Below, one piece after another: positions 42,434 to 51,571 of a stretch of DNA of 64,000 nucleotides; the stretch's first letter is position 1; the number at the start of each line of letters is the position of its first letter. A program made the position numbers and the translations under genes. This DNA comes from Bacteriovoracia bacterium. Lineage in GTDB: Bacteria > Bdellovibrionota > Bacteriovoracia > Bacteriovoracales > Bacteriovoracaceae. The notes beneath the pieces were generated by a model, which did not search any database, was not told the origin of the DNA, and saw only the letters and a list, made by a program, of their open reading frames with translations. The stretch covers positions 124,001-188,000 of the forward strand of contig JAUIIL010000004.1 in assembly GCA_030431635.1 (NCBI GenBank), written 5' to 3'.

Positions 42434-44686
42434 ATGTGGTGTCGAGTGATTATGATTAAAGTGATGCGTTCTTTTGTTCTAGCGGTTTTCTTCATCAGTT
42501 TGAGTTTACATGCAGGTCATGTATTTCCAGATAAACTTCATTATAATGATTGTGATCTTAAATTTCAGGAAGACTCTTTTAAAATTATCTCGGGTCAAAG
42601 CGACAGGCCAACTCATTCTTCGCTTAGTTACAAACCTGAAATTAAACATTTTGTAACTTCGAAAGGACCCTTTGCTCAGCCCATGGCCATTATGATGGAT
42701 TCAGGTAATAGGCCTGTACTCTTTGGTTCCATGGCTTCTATTGAAAACGCGAGTATCCATGCTCCTCTTTATAAAAATATCGTTGAGAAGGTGACTTTAA
42801 CACCAGGACAACGCTTTTATAACTACCGAATAGGAGAGGAATCTGTTCTTGTTCATCATTTGCCAGCAATCTCTGGTTCAGCTCTTAATAAGAAAAAACC
42901 TTTTCCAGCCGATCTTGATCTTGAGTTGACATTACTTGTTCAGCACTCTGATTTTCAAATGGACTCTTTTTATCATAGTGACTCACTGACTACTCAAATT
43001 CTCAAGAAACATCTTCAGATGATGGTCAGGGATGGTAGAGAAAAAGGATTGATTTTTTCTGATTTGAAAGCGGGTGAGTTTGATTATGTACCCGAAAGCT
43101 CTCTTGATACCATGAGTAAGGCAATCAAATGGACGCAGGAAGAGGTTTTAGAAGGGAAAAAGAAAATTCTTAACTCCAAAGGAGAGGAGATTGAATTAGA
43201 CTTGGCCCAAGCCCTCTCACAAGAGTCACGAGTTAAGCTTGATTGGATTATTGAAATCGAAAACAATCCAGATTTTATTGAGAAAACTGGTTTACAAACA
43301 AGAACGATAGAGGTTTCCATTCTTGTTCTTATGGCAGGACAAAGAGGTAAGAACTCTCCTGTTCTTAAAGTTGCCAGAGAGACTGTTTTTCCTGCAGTGG
43401 GAGCGACTGGGGCCCATATGGCAGAACAAAACAAGCCATCTCACTTACCCATTCGTATCACAACAGCTTTCTTCGACGTGAAAGATGCAGAACTCGCGAG
43501 AAAACTCTCAGTAAGTGTTCCAGAACCTAATATTGCGTTTTTAAATAAATCAGTCATGAGTTCAATGAAAACTTATTGGAATAAAGGTAAATGGTCTAAA
43601 GTGCTTTCTTCTCTTGCAACAAGACTCTACTACTGGCCAGACTTTGAGTATTTTAAACAGTACTACGAGAAAAAAGAAGGACATGAAATAATTTTCACTG
43701 CAAAAGGTATGCAGGGTCATATTGAAAGTGTTTTGGGATACGGAAAAGGAAGGCCAAACACGGTAACCTACCTTAAAATCTTCTCTGAAATATCTTCTGC
43801 CTTGAATAATTATAAGAAGCTTTATGGAGAGGATAAGTACTATCAAGAAGCTTATAAAAAGTTCTATCAAGGTTTTACCAACTACAAAAAAAATGATGTT
43901 GAAATTGCTCACTTTGAAATAAGCTCTTCATTAGAGGAAGCAGAATCTCAGCTTGATATTGAAATACAACACTTTATTGAAAAAAGAGTTGGTCCCCAAG
44001 ATCTTTTAAAGAAGTATATTGATTATGTCTTCTCTCTTGAATATGCAAACAGCTATGAGCAAATTAATAGTAATCCATTTTTTATTTCTTTTGCTTTACC
44101 CAAAAAAATAAAAGAAGCCTATGAAAAGATATATTTAGAGTTAATCGAAACATATCCTGGTTTAGTTTATACGAGACCTGAAGATATTCACATGACAATC
44201 AGTTATATTGGAAGCATCAATAAAGATAAAATAAGTGTTTTGGAAAAATTAGTAGATGATTTTGAAAATAAGATCGTTTCAAATAATATTGTTCTATCTG
44301 AACCAAGCGTTGAACTCATTGGAAGAAATAATTCTCAGCTAGCTCTAACTTATAGAGCAGACGATAGTAGCAATGATCTTTTTAATAAATACTTAAAAGA
44401 ATTTAAAATGGAGGCGTATCAAGTTTTAGGGCTCACTCCTGACAGAAGAGTTGAAGATGATATTCTTTTTCATATTTCTTTTGCTTATGTAGGAGGATAC
44501 CTACATCCTGATGATAAATTTAATGTAACGAAATTACTTTATTCCTTTGATATTCCCAAAGAGTTCAATCAACTCAAACTATCAAATAATATTAAGCTTC
44601 TTGAAGTTCAAAAAGATGCAACTGGACAACCAGTTGAAGCTCGTTACAAAACTATAAGGGCCAATTTAAGTGATTCAGATTTTTAA
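42434..44686 (+). CDS. Exported protein with C-terminal 2H phosphoesterase domain
   Basis: A 750-residue protein with a signal peptide (from Met7 or Met11: MRSFVLAVFFISLSLHAGH). The N-terminal two-thirds are of no family I recognise. From about residue 548 the sequence matches the 2H phosphoesterase fold: the first motif is HMTISYIG (His586, Thr588), the second HISFAYVG (His680, Ser682), about 94 residues apart as in LigT/CPDase enzymes. These cleave 2',3'-cyclic nucleotides or 2'-5' bonds, normally inside cells. Export implies an extracellular or periplasmic substrate. The next gene starts 4 bp later, and the two are surely co-transcribed. Confidence 0.8.
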   Translation: MWCRVIMIKVMRSFVLAVFFISLSLHAGHVFPDKLHYNDCDLKFQEDSFKIISGQSDRPTHSSLSYKPEIKHFVTSKGPFAQPMAIMMDSGNRPVLFGSMASIENASIHAPLYKNIVEKVTLTPGQRFYNYRIGEESVLVHHLPAISGSALNKKKPFPADLDLELTLLVQHSDFQMDSFYHSDSLTTQILKKHLQMMVRDGREKGLIFSDLKAGEFDYVPESSLDTMSKAIKWTQEEVLEGKKKILNSKGEEIELDLAQALSQESRVKLDWIIEIENNPDFIEKTGLQTRTIEVSILVLMAGQRGKNSPVLKVARETVFPAVGATGAHMAEQNKPSHLPIRITTAFFDVKDAELARKLSVSVPEPNIAFLNKSVMSSMKTYWNKGKWSKVLSSLATRLYYWPDFEYFKQYYEKKEGHEIIFTAKGMQGHIESVLGYGKGRPNTVTYLKIFSEISSALNNYKKLYGEDKYYQEAYKKFYQGFTNYKKNDVEIAHFEISSSLEEAESQLDIEIQHFIEKRVGPQDLLKKYIDYVFSLEYANSYEQINSNPFFISFALPKKIKEAYEKIYLELIETYPGLVYTRPEDIHMTISYIGSINKDKISVLEKLVDDFENKIVSNNIVLSEPSVELIGRNNSQLALTYRADDSSNDLFNKYLKEFKMEAYQVLGLTPDRRVEDDILFHISFAYVGGYLHPDDKFNVTKLLYSFDIPKEFNQLKLSNNIKLLEVQKDATGQPVEARYKTIRANLSDSDF

Positions 44687-44690
44687 AGAA

Positions 44691-46109
44691 ATGAAACATC
44701 TACTTGTATTAATATTTCTTAATCTTTGTCTGGTGGGGAATGTCTTTTCTTATTGTAATTTTAGATTCAGTCCTTCTTTAGAAAAGTCTATAAATAAATT
44801 TAATAAGAAGATATCATTGTATGTAGATAACATATCAAAAGAAATCAATACAAAAAAACCAAAGAATAAAGCGTTATATTATATAACTGCAATTAAACCA
44901 ACCTTTGATGCATTATCTGACAAAGATAAAAGATTTTTCTTATTATTAGAGAGTCCTTTTTTTGGTGTATTTAATAATTTAGTAGGGACGGCCATTCCAA
45001 GAATTATCGCTGGTGGTGACATCAATCCAGCGGAACTATGGATTAATTTTAAAGAGTCTTATCTTTCCTATCAGTTGTCGAGTATTCCATCAAGTAGTGT
45101 CGCGACTGACAATAGTTTATCTAAAAATACAAGAGTTATGTTGAGCTACTTATATTCAGTTATTTTTTATTCAGCTTTTACTGCTGGTGAATATTTGGTC
45201 GCTCCGACCCAAGCAGAGAAAGTTGTAGGTTGGTCACTAGTTACTTTTGCTCTTGTTTGGCCAATGATAAGTAAAAATATTGCCACGAGAGTTTGGGTTC
45301 CTTTACTTTTTTCTAAATTCCCTCAAAAAGATCTCGTTAAAGATCTTTTCGGGTTTGATATAAGTATAAAGACTGTTCTAAATCGTAATAAAGATAACTC
45401 CGTAAAACCATCTTTAAAAAAATTAATAGAAAAACAATTAACGAATTTTGAACAGGGAATAGAACTGATTCAACGAGAAAACTCATTACCTGAAGCAGTG
45501 CTGAGTTCCTTTGATGAGATAAAAGATTTTATCAGTTCAGGAGTTTATTATGAAACAACAAATGAGTGGGGACGCAATGAAATATTGAGAGAAAAAATTA
45601 AAAAAAGTAGTAGACTAGTAAGCGAACTTATCGATAACAAACAAACCCAGAGAGATCTTGAGGCATTAACTGAAAAATTAAACGTAGGACTTTACTGGTC
45701 AAGTTTCGTAAGAAAGAAAAATTTGAGTGCTGGGTCTTATTATTCTATGAAGTTAGTTCTTAGTAATTTAATTGCAGCAGTAATGATAACAAGTTATTTT
45801 TTAACTCGTTGGGAAGTTGTTGGTAAGAAAAAGAGTTCTGATAAAGTCAACCCAAATGAGGGAGTTGAAGGAGTTTTAGAGAAAAAAGGTATTATAACAA
45901 TTGTTATTGAAAAAATTATGACTAGATGTAAACGTGAAGATAGAAACTGTATTAATACAGAGATAGCTCTTAGTAACTCAGTTGAATTAAAAGAATTAAT
46001 GAATGTATATGCTCTTCAAGATAAAACAGCGGTTGAAGAGAACCCTGCTAAGTATTTAGAGATGCTTAAAGAGCAAGAGGCCCTAATTTTCGAGACACTT
46101 TCAAAATGA
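44691..46109 (+). CDS. Exported/membrane protein, partner of the 2H phosphoesterase, unknown
   Basis: A 472-residue protein starting at the ATG at 44691, 4 bp after the 2H gene and giving a clean signal peptide (MKHLLVLIFLNLCLVGNVFS). A GTG at 44670 is the longer alternative. Mostly helical and lysine-rich, with hydrophobic segments near residues 140-180 (MLSYLYSVIFYSAFTAG, WSLVTFALVWPMI) and a helix near 360-375 (LSNLIAAVMITSYFLT) before a polar tail. It could be membrane-embedded. No family recognised. The tight junction suggests it works with the preceding protein. Confidence 0.7.
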   Translation: MKHLLVLIFLNLCLVGNVFSYCNFRFSPSLEKSINKFNKKISLYVDNISKEINTKKPKNKALYYITAIKPTFDALSDKDKRFFLLLESPFFGVFNNLVGTAIPRIIAGGDINPAELWINFKESYLSYQLSSIPSSSVATDNSLSKNTRVMLSYLYSVIFYSAFTAGEYLVAPTQAEKVVGWSLVTFALVWPMISKNIATRVWVPLLFSKFPQKDLVKDLFGFDISIKTVLNRNKDNSVKPSLKKLIEKQLTNFEQGIELIQRENSLPEAVLSSFDEIKDFISSGVYYETTNEWGRNEILREKIKKSSRLVSELIDNKQTQRDLEALTEKLNVGLYWSSFVRKKNLSAGSYYSMKLVLSNLIAAVMITSYFLTRWEVVGKKKSSDKVNPNEGVEGVLEKKGIITIVIEKIMTRCKREDRNCINTEIALSNSVELKELMNVYALQDKTAVEENPAKYLEMLKEQEALIFETLSK

Positions 46110-46126
46110 GATGATAGCATCAACTC

Positions 46127-47587
46127 ATGTCTATAAAGTTATATAACACACAAAGTCAAAAAAAAGAAGATTTTAAACCTCTCGAACAAGGAAAGGTAAA
46201 AATTTACCTTTGTGGACCGACGGTCTATGATTTTCTTCACATCGGAAATTTTCGGGGAGCGATTACTTTTAATCTTATCCGTAATTGGTTTGAAAAAAGT
46301 GGTTATGATGTCACTTTTGTTTATAACTACACCGATGTTGATGACAAGATTATCAAAAGGTCCATTGAAGAAGGTGTTGACTCGAATGTCATTTCTGAGC
46401 GCTACATCGCTGAGTTTGAAAAAGATTTTAAGAGGCTGGGACTTAAAAAGCACGATCATAACCCACGGGTTACAGACTTTATTCCTCAAATTATCTCTCT
46501 CATTCAAAGAATCATCGATAATAACAAGGCCTATGTTATTGATGGAGAGGTTTTTTATCAGATAGAGGCCTATGAAAAGTATGGCCAGCTTTCTAAAAAG
46601 AAATTAGATGAACTTGAAGCGGGACAAAGAGTTGAAGTTGATACGAGGAAAAAGTCTCCTTTTGATTTTGTTTTATGGAAGCCATCTAAAGAAGGTGAGC
46701 CTTATTGGGATTCACCGTGGGGAAAAGGAAGACCAGGGTGGCATATTGAGTGTTCGGCCATGATTAACTCTCTTCTTGGAGATACCATTGATATTCATGG
46801 AGGAGGGATAGATCTTATTTTTCCTCACCATGAGAACGAAATGGCCCAAGGGGAAGGGGCCACAAACTGCACATATTGCAATTATTGGGTTCATAATAAT
46901 TTTATTAATTTTGGTGACCAAAAAATGAGTAAATCTTTGGGTAATGTTGTTAAGGCCCGTGATTTTATGAATAAGTATCACCCTGAGATTTTAAAGTACC
47001 TCTTTCTTTCTGCTCACTATAGGTCTCAATTAAGTGTGACTGACGACAAAATTAATCAAACGGTAGGAGCACTAAAGAGAATTTATGCTGCTCTTGAAAT
47101 TGCTCATATTATTAATCATGAAGTTGAACAAACCGCAGAGGCAGACGGAGCCTTTGTCAAAACTCTTAACTCTTTAACTTCAAAAATAAAAAAAGCATTA
47201 GATGATGATTTTAATACTGCTGAATATATTTCCTATTTATTTGAAGCAACAAGAGCTTTTAATGCTTTAAAAATTGCGACCAAAAGAAAACCAACTCATA
47301 AAGCGACCGCTCAAGCTTTCATTAACTGGATGAAAGAACAAGGGGAGCTTGGGGCACTTTTTGAAGAAAACCCAACACAAATTCTTGATGAACTTGATGA
47401 GATGCTCTTAAAGGAAAAGCAAATTGATAAAAGAGAAGTTCTGAATTTAATTAGTGAGAGAGAGAAGGCACGGACTGATAAAGACTGGGGAAAAGCCGAT
47501 GAGTTGAAGAGTCAATTAGCGGCCCTGGGGATTGAACTCAGAGATGGAATGAAAAGAAGTTGGGAAGTAAAGATAGGTGCTGAATGA
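46127..47587 (+). CDS. cysS: Cysteinyl-tRNA synthetase
   Basis: Class I aminoacyl-tRNA synthetase charging tRNA-Cys. The 486-residue enzyme has the zinc Cys in LCGPTVYD, the HIGH motif as HIGN (HIGNFRG), zinc ligands WHIECSAM and HHENEMAQ, and the KMSKS motif QKMSKSLGN. The C-terminal anticodon-binding part is KADELKSQLAALGIELRDG. Ends with a 4-bp overlap with pyrC. It is the enzyme for the tRNA found at 24436, although the two are not linked. Confidence 0.98.
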   Translation: MSIKLYNTQSQKKEDFKPLEQGKVKIYLCGPTVYDFLHIGNFRGAITFNLIRNWFEKSGYDVTFVYNYTDVDDKIIKRSIEEGVDSNVISERYIAEFEKDFKRLGLKKHDHNPRVTDFIPQIISLIQRIIDNNKAYVIDGEVFYQIEAYEKYGQLSKKKLDELEAGQRVEVDTRKKSPFDFVLWKPSKEGEPYWDSPWGKGRPGWHIECSAMINSLLGDTIDIHGGGIDLIFPHHENEMAQGEGATNCTYCNYWVHNNFINFGDQKMSKSLGNVVKARDFMNKYHPEILKYLFLSAHYRSQLSVTDDKINQTVGALKRIYAALEIAHIINHEVEQTAEADGAFVKTLNSLTSKIKKALDDDFNTAEYISYLFEATRAFNALKIATKRKPTHKATAQAFINWMKEQGELGALFEENPTQILDELDEMLLKEKQIDKREVLNLISEREKARTDKDWGKADELKSQLAALGIELRDGMKRSWEVKIGAE

Positions 47588-48888
47588 GAACTCTTATTAA
47601 AAACGCTAAAACTTTAGGCAAGTATCTGGGGAAAAACGATGAGTTGGTTGAAGCGGAACTATTAATTGAAAATGGAAAGATTAAAAAACTTACTTCTCAA
47701 ATTTTTGATGAAGCAGACCAAGTAATAGAAGCATCTGGGAAACTTTTACTTCCAGGGCTAATCGATCCTCAGGTCCATTTTCGTGAACCTGGTCAAGAGT
47801 ACAAGGAAGATTTAGAGTCTGGTAGTAAAAGTGCTGCTCGTGGAGGTTTTACAACAGTTATTTGTATGCCTAATACGAACCCAACGACTGATGAACCTGA
47901 AATCATCAAAAAAATTAATCAACGAGTCAAAGAAATTGGTTTGTGTCGTGTTCTTCCAACTGCTGCTGTGACGAAGGGGTTAATGGGAAGTGAGTTAACA
48001 GATTATCAAGCTTTAAAAGAAGCGGGAACAGTTGCTTTTACTGATGATGGTAAAGGGGTGCAGTCTGATGAAGTGATGTTAAAGGCCATGAGTGAAATCG
48101 CTAAAACAGGTCTCCCTCTTCTTGATCACTCTGAAGATGAGTCTCTCTCTCTTGGAGGAAGTATTCATAAGGGTGAGATTTCTCAAAAATATAATATTCC
48201 TGGAATTGATCATATTAGTGAGGCTGCCCATGTTGCTCGCGGATGTGAATATGCTGGTAAGACGGGTTGTCACTTTCATGTATTACACGTTTCAACTAAG
48301 GCTTCTCTTGATTATATTAAAGAGGCCAAAGAAAAAGGATGGCCAGTGACAGCAGAGGTTTCTCCTCACCATCTTCTCCTGTGTGATGAAGATATTCCTG
48401 AACGAGAGCCTGGAAAACTAGATCCTAATTGGAAGATGAATCCTCCTCTTCGGTCAAAATCTGATAGGGCCGCATGTGTGGAAGCTCTAGAGAGTGGTGT
48501 GATAGACATGATAGCCACAGATCATGCTCCTCACTCGACTGAGGAGAAGGCTCGTGAAATCACTAAAGCTCCTTTTGGTATCGTTGGCCTTGAGACCTCA
48601 TTTCCTCTTATTTATACTTATTTTGTTAAAACAGGCATTCTCTCTCTAGAGCGTGCTGTTGATATGATGACAACTATTCCAGCAAAACTATTTCATCTGC
48701 CTTATGGAACTCTTAATGAAGGGGCCAGTGCAGATGTAACTCTCGTCGATTTGGAGTCAGAAGAAATCATTAATAGTTCAAATTTTCTCTCAAAAGGTAA
48801 GAATACACCTTTTAATGGAAGAAAAGTAAAAGGCAATCCCAAACTAACTATTTTTTCCGGAAAGATTGTTTTTAATGAATTATTTTAA
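47584..48888 (+). CDS. pyrC: Dihydroorotase (type I, PyrC)
   Basis: Closes carbamoyl-aspartate to dihydroorotate in pyrimidine synthesis. The 434-residue amidohydrolase has RGGFTTVICMPNTNPTTD (substrate-binding), a metal His in LLDHSED, HVLHVST, and the catalytic Asp in IATDHAPHS. The first metal motif reads DPQVHFREPG, with Gln where most enzymes have the first His of DxHxH. The DxQVHFREPG variant occurs in some alphaproteobacterial relatives, so it is probably active but uses one fewer His ligand. That reading is inference. Overlaps cysS by 4 bp. Confidence 0.95.
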   Translation: MRTLIKNAKTLGKYLGKNDELVEAELLIENGKIKKLTSQIFDEADQVIEASGKLLLPGLIDPQVHFREPGQEYKEDLESGSKSAARGGFTTVICMPNTNPTTDEPEIIKKINQRVKEIGLCRVLPTAAVTKGLMGSELTDYQALKEAGTVAFTDDGKGVQSDEVMLKAMSEIAKTGLPLLDHSEDESLSLGGSIHKGEISQKYNIPGIDHISEAAHVARGCEYAGKTGCHFHVLHVSTKASLDYIKEAKEKGWPVTAEVSPHHLLLCDEDIPEREPGKLDPNWKMNPPLRSKSDRAACVEALESGVIDMIATDHAPHSTEEKAREITKAPFGIVGLETSFPLIYTYFVKTGILSLERAVDMMTTIPAKLFHLPYGTLNEGASADVTLVDLESEEIINSSNFLSKGKNTPFNGRKVKGNPKLTIFSGKIVFNELF

Positions 48889-48958
48889 AGACTTAGTGGA
48901 TGCAGTTTTTTCATCATACTTGCAAGTCTTCTTTGTCGATTAAGCAAAGGAGAGTAGA

Positions 48959-49456
48959 ATGTTTAATGCATTAAAATATACCAAGAAATTTGAAGAACTT
49001 GGTTTTAGTAAAGAGCAAGCACAAGAGCAGGTCTCAATGGTAATAGAAATGTTTAACGAGAACACGGCCACAAAGCAAGATTTTGAGAAGCTCCACCTCT
49101 CTCAGCAAATCTCAAGAAATGACATGGGAAAAATGGAAGTTTCTCTTCGCAGTGATATGGAGAAGATGGAGACTTCTCTTCGTAGTGACATGGAGAAGAT
49201 GGAGACTTCTCTTCGTAGTGACATGGAGAAGATGGAGACTTCTCTTCGTAGTGACATGGAAAAAATGGAAACTTCTCTCAGAGAGGAGATGAAGAAATTT
49301 GTGACAAAAGAAGAGTTTAACTTTAAGTTAAGAGAAGAAATCTCACGGGTGGAGTATCAACTTAAGAGTTTAGAAAGTCGCTTAACGATAAAGCTAGGCG
49401 TCATGCTTGCGATTTCAGTAGGGTTAATTTCAACCATTCAAAATATAATGAAATAA
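48959..49456 (+). CDS. DUF1640-like coiled-coil protein with C-terminal membrane anchor
   Basis: A 165-residue protein: N-terminal helix (ALKYTKKFEELGFSKEQAQE) typical of the DUF1640/CCDC90 family, a long coiled coil with five 11-residue units of MEKMETSLRSD type (residues 56-110), then KFVTKEEFNFKLREEI and a C-terminal membrane helix (LGVMLAISVGLISTI). Such proteins are often encoded near toxin-antitoxin or mobile genes and have no settled function. The repeat is encoded by 33-bp units. Confidence 0.82.
   Translation: MFNALKYTKKFEELGFSKEQAQEQVSMVIEMFNENTATKQDFEKLHLSQQISRNDMGKMEVSLRSDMEKMETSLRSDMEKMETSLRSDMEKMETSLRSDMEKMETSLREEMKKFVTKEEFNFKLREEISRVEYQLKSLESRLTIKLGVMLAISVGLISTIQNIMK
49124..49288 (+). 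repeat. 33-bp tandem repeat inside coiled-coil gene
   Basis: Five consecutive 33-bp units. The three central ones (49157-49189, 49190-49222, 49223-49255) are identical; the first and last have diverged. Each encodes the 11-residue coiled-coil unit MEKMETSLRSD. The identity of the central copies suggests recent expansion. Because 33 is a multiple of 3, copy-number change would lengthen or shorten the coiled coil without frameshift. Confidence 0.95.
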
Positions 49457-49472
49457 TTTCATGTGGGTCATA

Positions 49473-49495
49473 TTTTGACGCAATTTGAGTCAAAA
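49473..49495. promoter_or_regulatory. Inverted repeat before TIGR02147 gene
   Basis: Arms TTTTGAC (49473-49479) and GTCAAAA (49489-49495) with a 9-base spacer, about 35 bases before the ATG at 49530. Symmetric and in the right place for an operator of the downstream regulator (autoregulation) or the -35 region of its promoter. A weak terminator for the upstream gene is the alternative, but there is no T-tract. Confidence 0.4.
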
Positions 49496-49529
49496 CCATT
49501 GTCTGTAAAAATCTGCCTTGTTAGTTTCC

Positions 49530-50294
49530 ATGAATATGGAACGTAACGAATTATTTAGAGTTAAACTACAACAAGAATTAATAGAGAGAGTTAATAAAAA
49601 CTCGCGCTTTTCTATTAGGGCCTTTGCGACACAATTGGGTATAGAGTCTTCTTCATTAAGCCAAATTCTGAGTGGAAAAAGAAGGCTGACTGATAAAATG
49701 TGTTTAAGGTTATCTGAGTCTTTAGGTTTAAGTGAAAAAGAAAGATCGTCTCTTATGAATACGACGCTAAGTGCTCGTAGTGGAGACAGGGCGTTGCTTG
49801 CTGACGATGCGTTTCAAGTTATTGCCGATTGGTACCACTTCGCAATCTTAGAACTGATAAGAGTCAAAAATTTTAAAGGTAATTTAAGATGGATTTCTAG
49901 AGTTCTTAGTATTTCTCACTCAGAGGCCCTCGCTGCTGTTGAGAGGCTTCAAAGGCTTAACTATTTAACTATAGAAGACGATGGAACTTGGAGAGATAAT
50001 CTTGGTAGTGCTTCAAATGAAGGGAATGAGTATACATCATTGGCCTTCAGAAGACTTCAAAAACAAATTCTTAAAAAAGCCATTGAAGCACTTGAACAAG
50101 TTCCTTACAAAGAGAGAGTTCAAAGTTCTATGACAATGGCCATTGATAAGAAAAAACTTCCTCAAGCAAAAGAGAAGATCTTAGGTTTTATTGAACAGAT
50201 GAATGAGTTTTTGTCTGATTCACCACAATTAGATGATGTTTATAATTTAAGTTTGAGTTTATATCCAATTTCAGACTCAAAGGAGAAGAGATGA
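49530..50294 (+). CDS. TIGR02147-family (DUF4423) putative regulator, second copy
   Basis: A 254-residue protein of the same family as the gene at 27480. The N-terminal helix-turn-helix-like region has the same pattern (NSRFSIRAFATQLGIESSSL then LSGKRRLTDKMCLRLSESLG; the other copy has NPSFSMRSWAKKLG and LNGKRPIS). Winged-helix-like body with LAAVERLQRLNYLTIEDDG. The ATG at 49530 is chosen over a TTG at 49518. First gene of the operon TIGR02147-secreted protein-sirtuin, coupled by an ATGA overlap. Confidence 0.88.
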   Translation: MNMERNELFRVKLQQELIERVNKNSRFSIRAFATQLGIESSSLSQILSGKRRLTDKMCLRLSESLGLSEKERSSLMNTTLSARSGDRALLADDAFQVIADWYHFAILELIRVKNFKGNLRWISRVLSISHSEALAAVERLQRLNYLTIEDDGTWRDNLGSASNEGNEYTSLAFRRLQKQILKKAIEALEQVPYKERVQSSMTMAIDKKKLPQAKEKILGFIEQMNEFLSDSPQLDDVYNLSLSLYPISDSKEKR

Positions 50295-51571
50295 AAAATA
50301 TAATTTGGTTATTTTTAGTTTTAGGTACAGCTTTTGCTGGAGGCAAAGGTGGAGGTGGTGGAGATGTCCTTGTTTGCTATAACGAAAAAGAAGAAATCAC
50401 AGATATCATTTCTTATGATCATTGGAATGCTTCTCAAGAGTATGATTTTGAAGTCTTAAGGGATGATAAAACTCCTTATATGAAGCAGCTTTATCTTCAA
50501 ATAGAAAAAATAAAAGAAGTTGATTATAGTTTTGCTCAAATTCTATCAGAGTATGTTGATATTTTTTCTCCTCAAAATTTAGAAAAAAGTGATTTAGTTG
50601 GATTCGTGGCCAATCTTGATGATAATGGAGATGGGAAACAAATTATTGTTCCTGATAGGCTTAATGGAATTTGCCACACCGTTGTGAAAAAAAGAATTGC
50701 TACTTTTAAAGTTGAGAGCTCTTTAAAGTACAAAGAGAAACCGTTTTTATTAACTGAGCCACTTTGGAAAGATGCCCCAGAAAGTACAAAGTACGCAACT
50801 GTTATGCATGAACTCATTTATAAAATACTTAAAGAAAATTTTAAAGAGGTAGAAGATTCAAGAATAGCTCAATATTTAAATGGCTTTTATGCTTCTCGTG
50901 AATTCTCTCAAGGAGTGTCATGGCAAAAATATCAAGAAGTTCTTCTATCTTTGAAACTGTACAGAAAAAGTTATCGCACTATCTTCTCAATTAAGATAAA
51001 TGAACACTTTTATGACTTTGCCAACACTACTCATTATACTGAGAACTCTGATGGAATAAATGTTAACAGTTATCCTCTTGATATTAGCAAAAATTTTGAA
51101 ATTGCAGGGGAGGTATTTGAAGCGAGAGAGGTTGAGTTTAAGTATGATAACTCCTATATCTGTCTTTATGAAACCGAATCAAAGACAGAGCGGCATATGA
51201 AGAGTGTTTTAAACGAAAGACATTTTCTTCCTCAAGGAATGAGTGGGAGATATTGTTTTCAAAAGCTAGGAGAAGAGTTTATTTTAGTTGAGGTCTTTTC
51301 ATATTACGTAGAAAAAAATGGCGGAGCAGTTAGATCTCATCTCTATAATTATTCTTACGAAGGACAAGAGATTCCTCTGGATGGGAGTTGGTTTAAGTTT
51401 AAACTTGTTGGGAACAAATTTTTACCTAATAAGCTTTATTTAAATAATTGTGAAACAAAGAGAAAGTTTAAAATAGGGAAAAGAAATACTAAGAAAAAAG
51501 GGATTTATAAATTAGTTTTTGAAGAGGGATTTTCCTTGGAAAGTATGTATAGACAATGGAATTGCCAATAA
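50291..51571 (+). CDS. Secreted Gly-rich-N-terminus protein, second module copy
   Basis: A 426-residue exported protein: signal peptide MKNIIWLFLVLGTAFA, then GGKGGGGGDVLVCY at the predicted mature N-terminus, and a helix VMHELIYKILKE (His173-Glu174). Corresponding features are in the protein at 26566, which also follows a TIGR02147 gene with a 4-bp overlap. Middle part beta/alpha mixed; Cys residues near 28, 128 and in the C-terminal third suggest disulfides. No enzyme signature is seen. The last 16 bases overlap the sirtuin gene. Confidence 0.75.
   Translation: MKNIIWLFLVLGTAFAGGKGGGGGDVLVCYNEKEEITDIISYDHWNASQEYDFEVLRDDKTPYMKQLYLQIEKIKEVDYSFAQILSEYVDIFSPQNLEKSDLVGFVANLDDNGDGKQIIVPDRLNGICHTVVKKRIATFKVESSLKYKEKPFLLTEPLWKDAPESTKYATVMHELIYKILKENFKEVEDSRIAQYLNGFYASREFSQGVSWQKYQEVLLSLKLYRKSYRTIFSIKINEHFYDFANTTHYTENSDGINVNSYPLDISKNFEIAGEVFEAREVEFKYDNSYICLYETESKTERHMKSVLNERHFLPQGMSGRYCFQKLGEEFILVEVFSYYVEKNGGAVRSHLYNYSYEGQEIPLDGSWFKFKLVGNKFLPNKLYLNNCETKRKFKIGKRNTKKKGIYKLVFEEGFSLESMYRQWNCQ

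Noticed and set aside
48889-48958. Terminator after pyrC from AAGACTT/AAGTCTT
   Set aside because: Arms pair, but the loop is about 30 bases and the T-run is interrupted; too weak to call.
49124-49288. Possible CRISPR from the 33-bp repeats
   Set aside because: Repeats are directly adjacent with no unique spacers and lie in frame inside a coding sequence.
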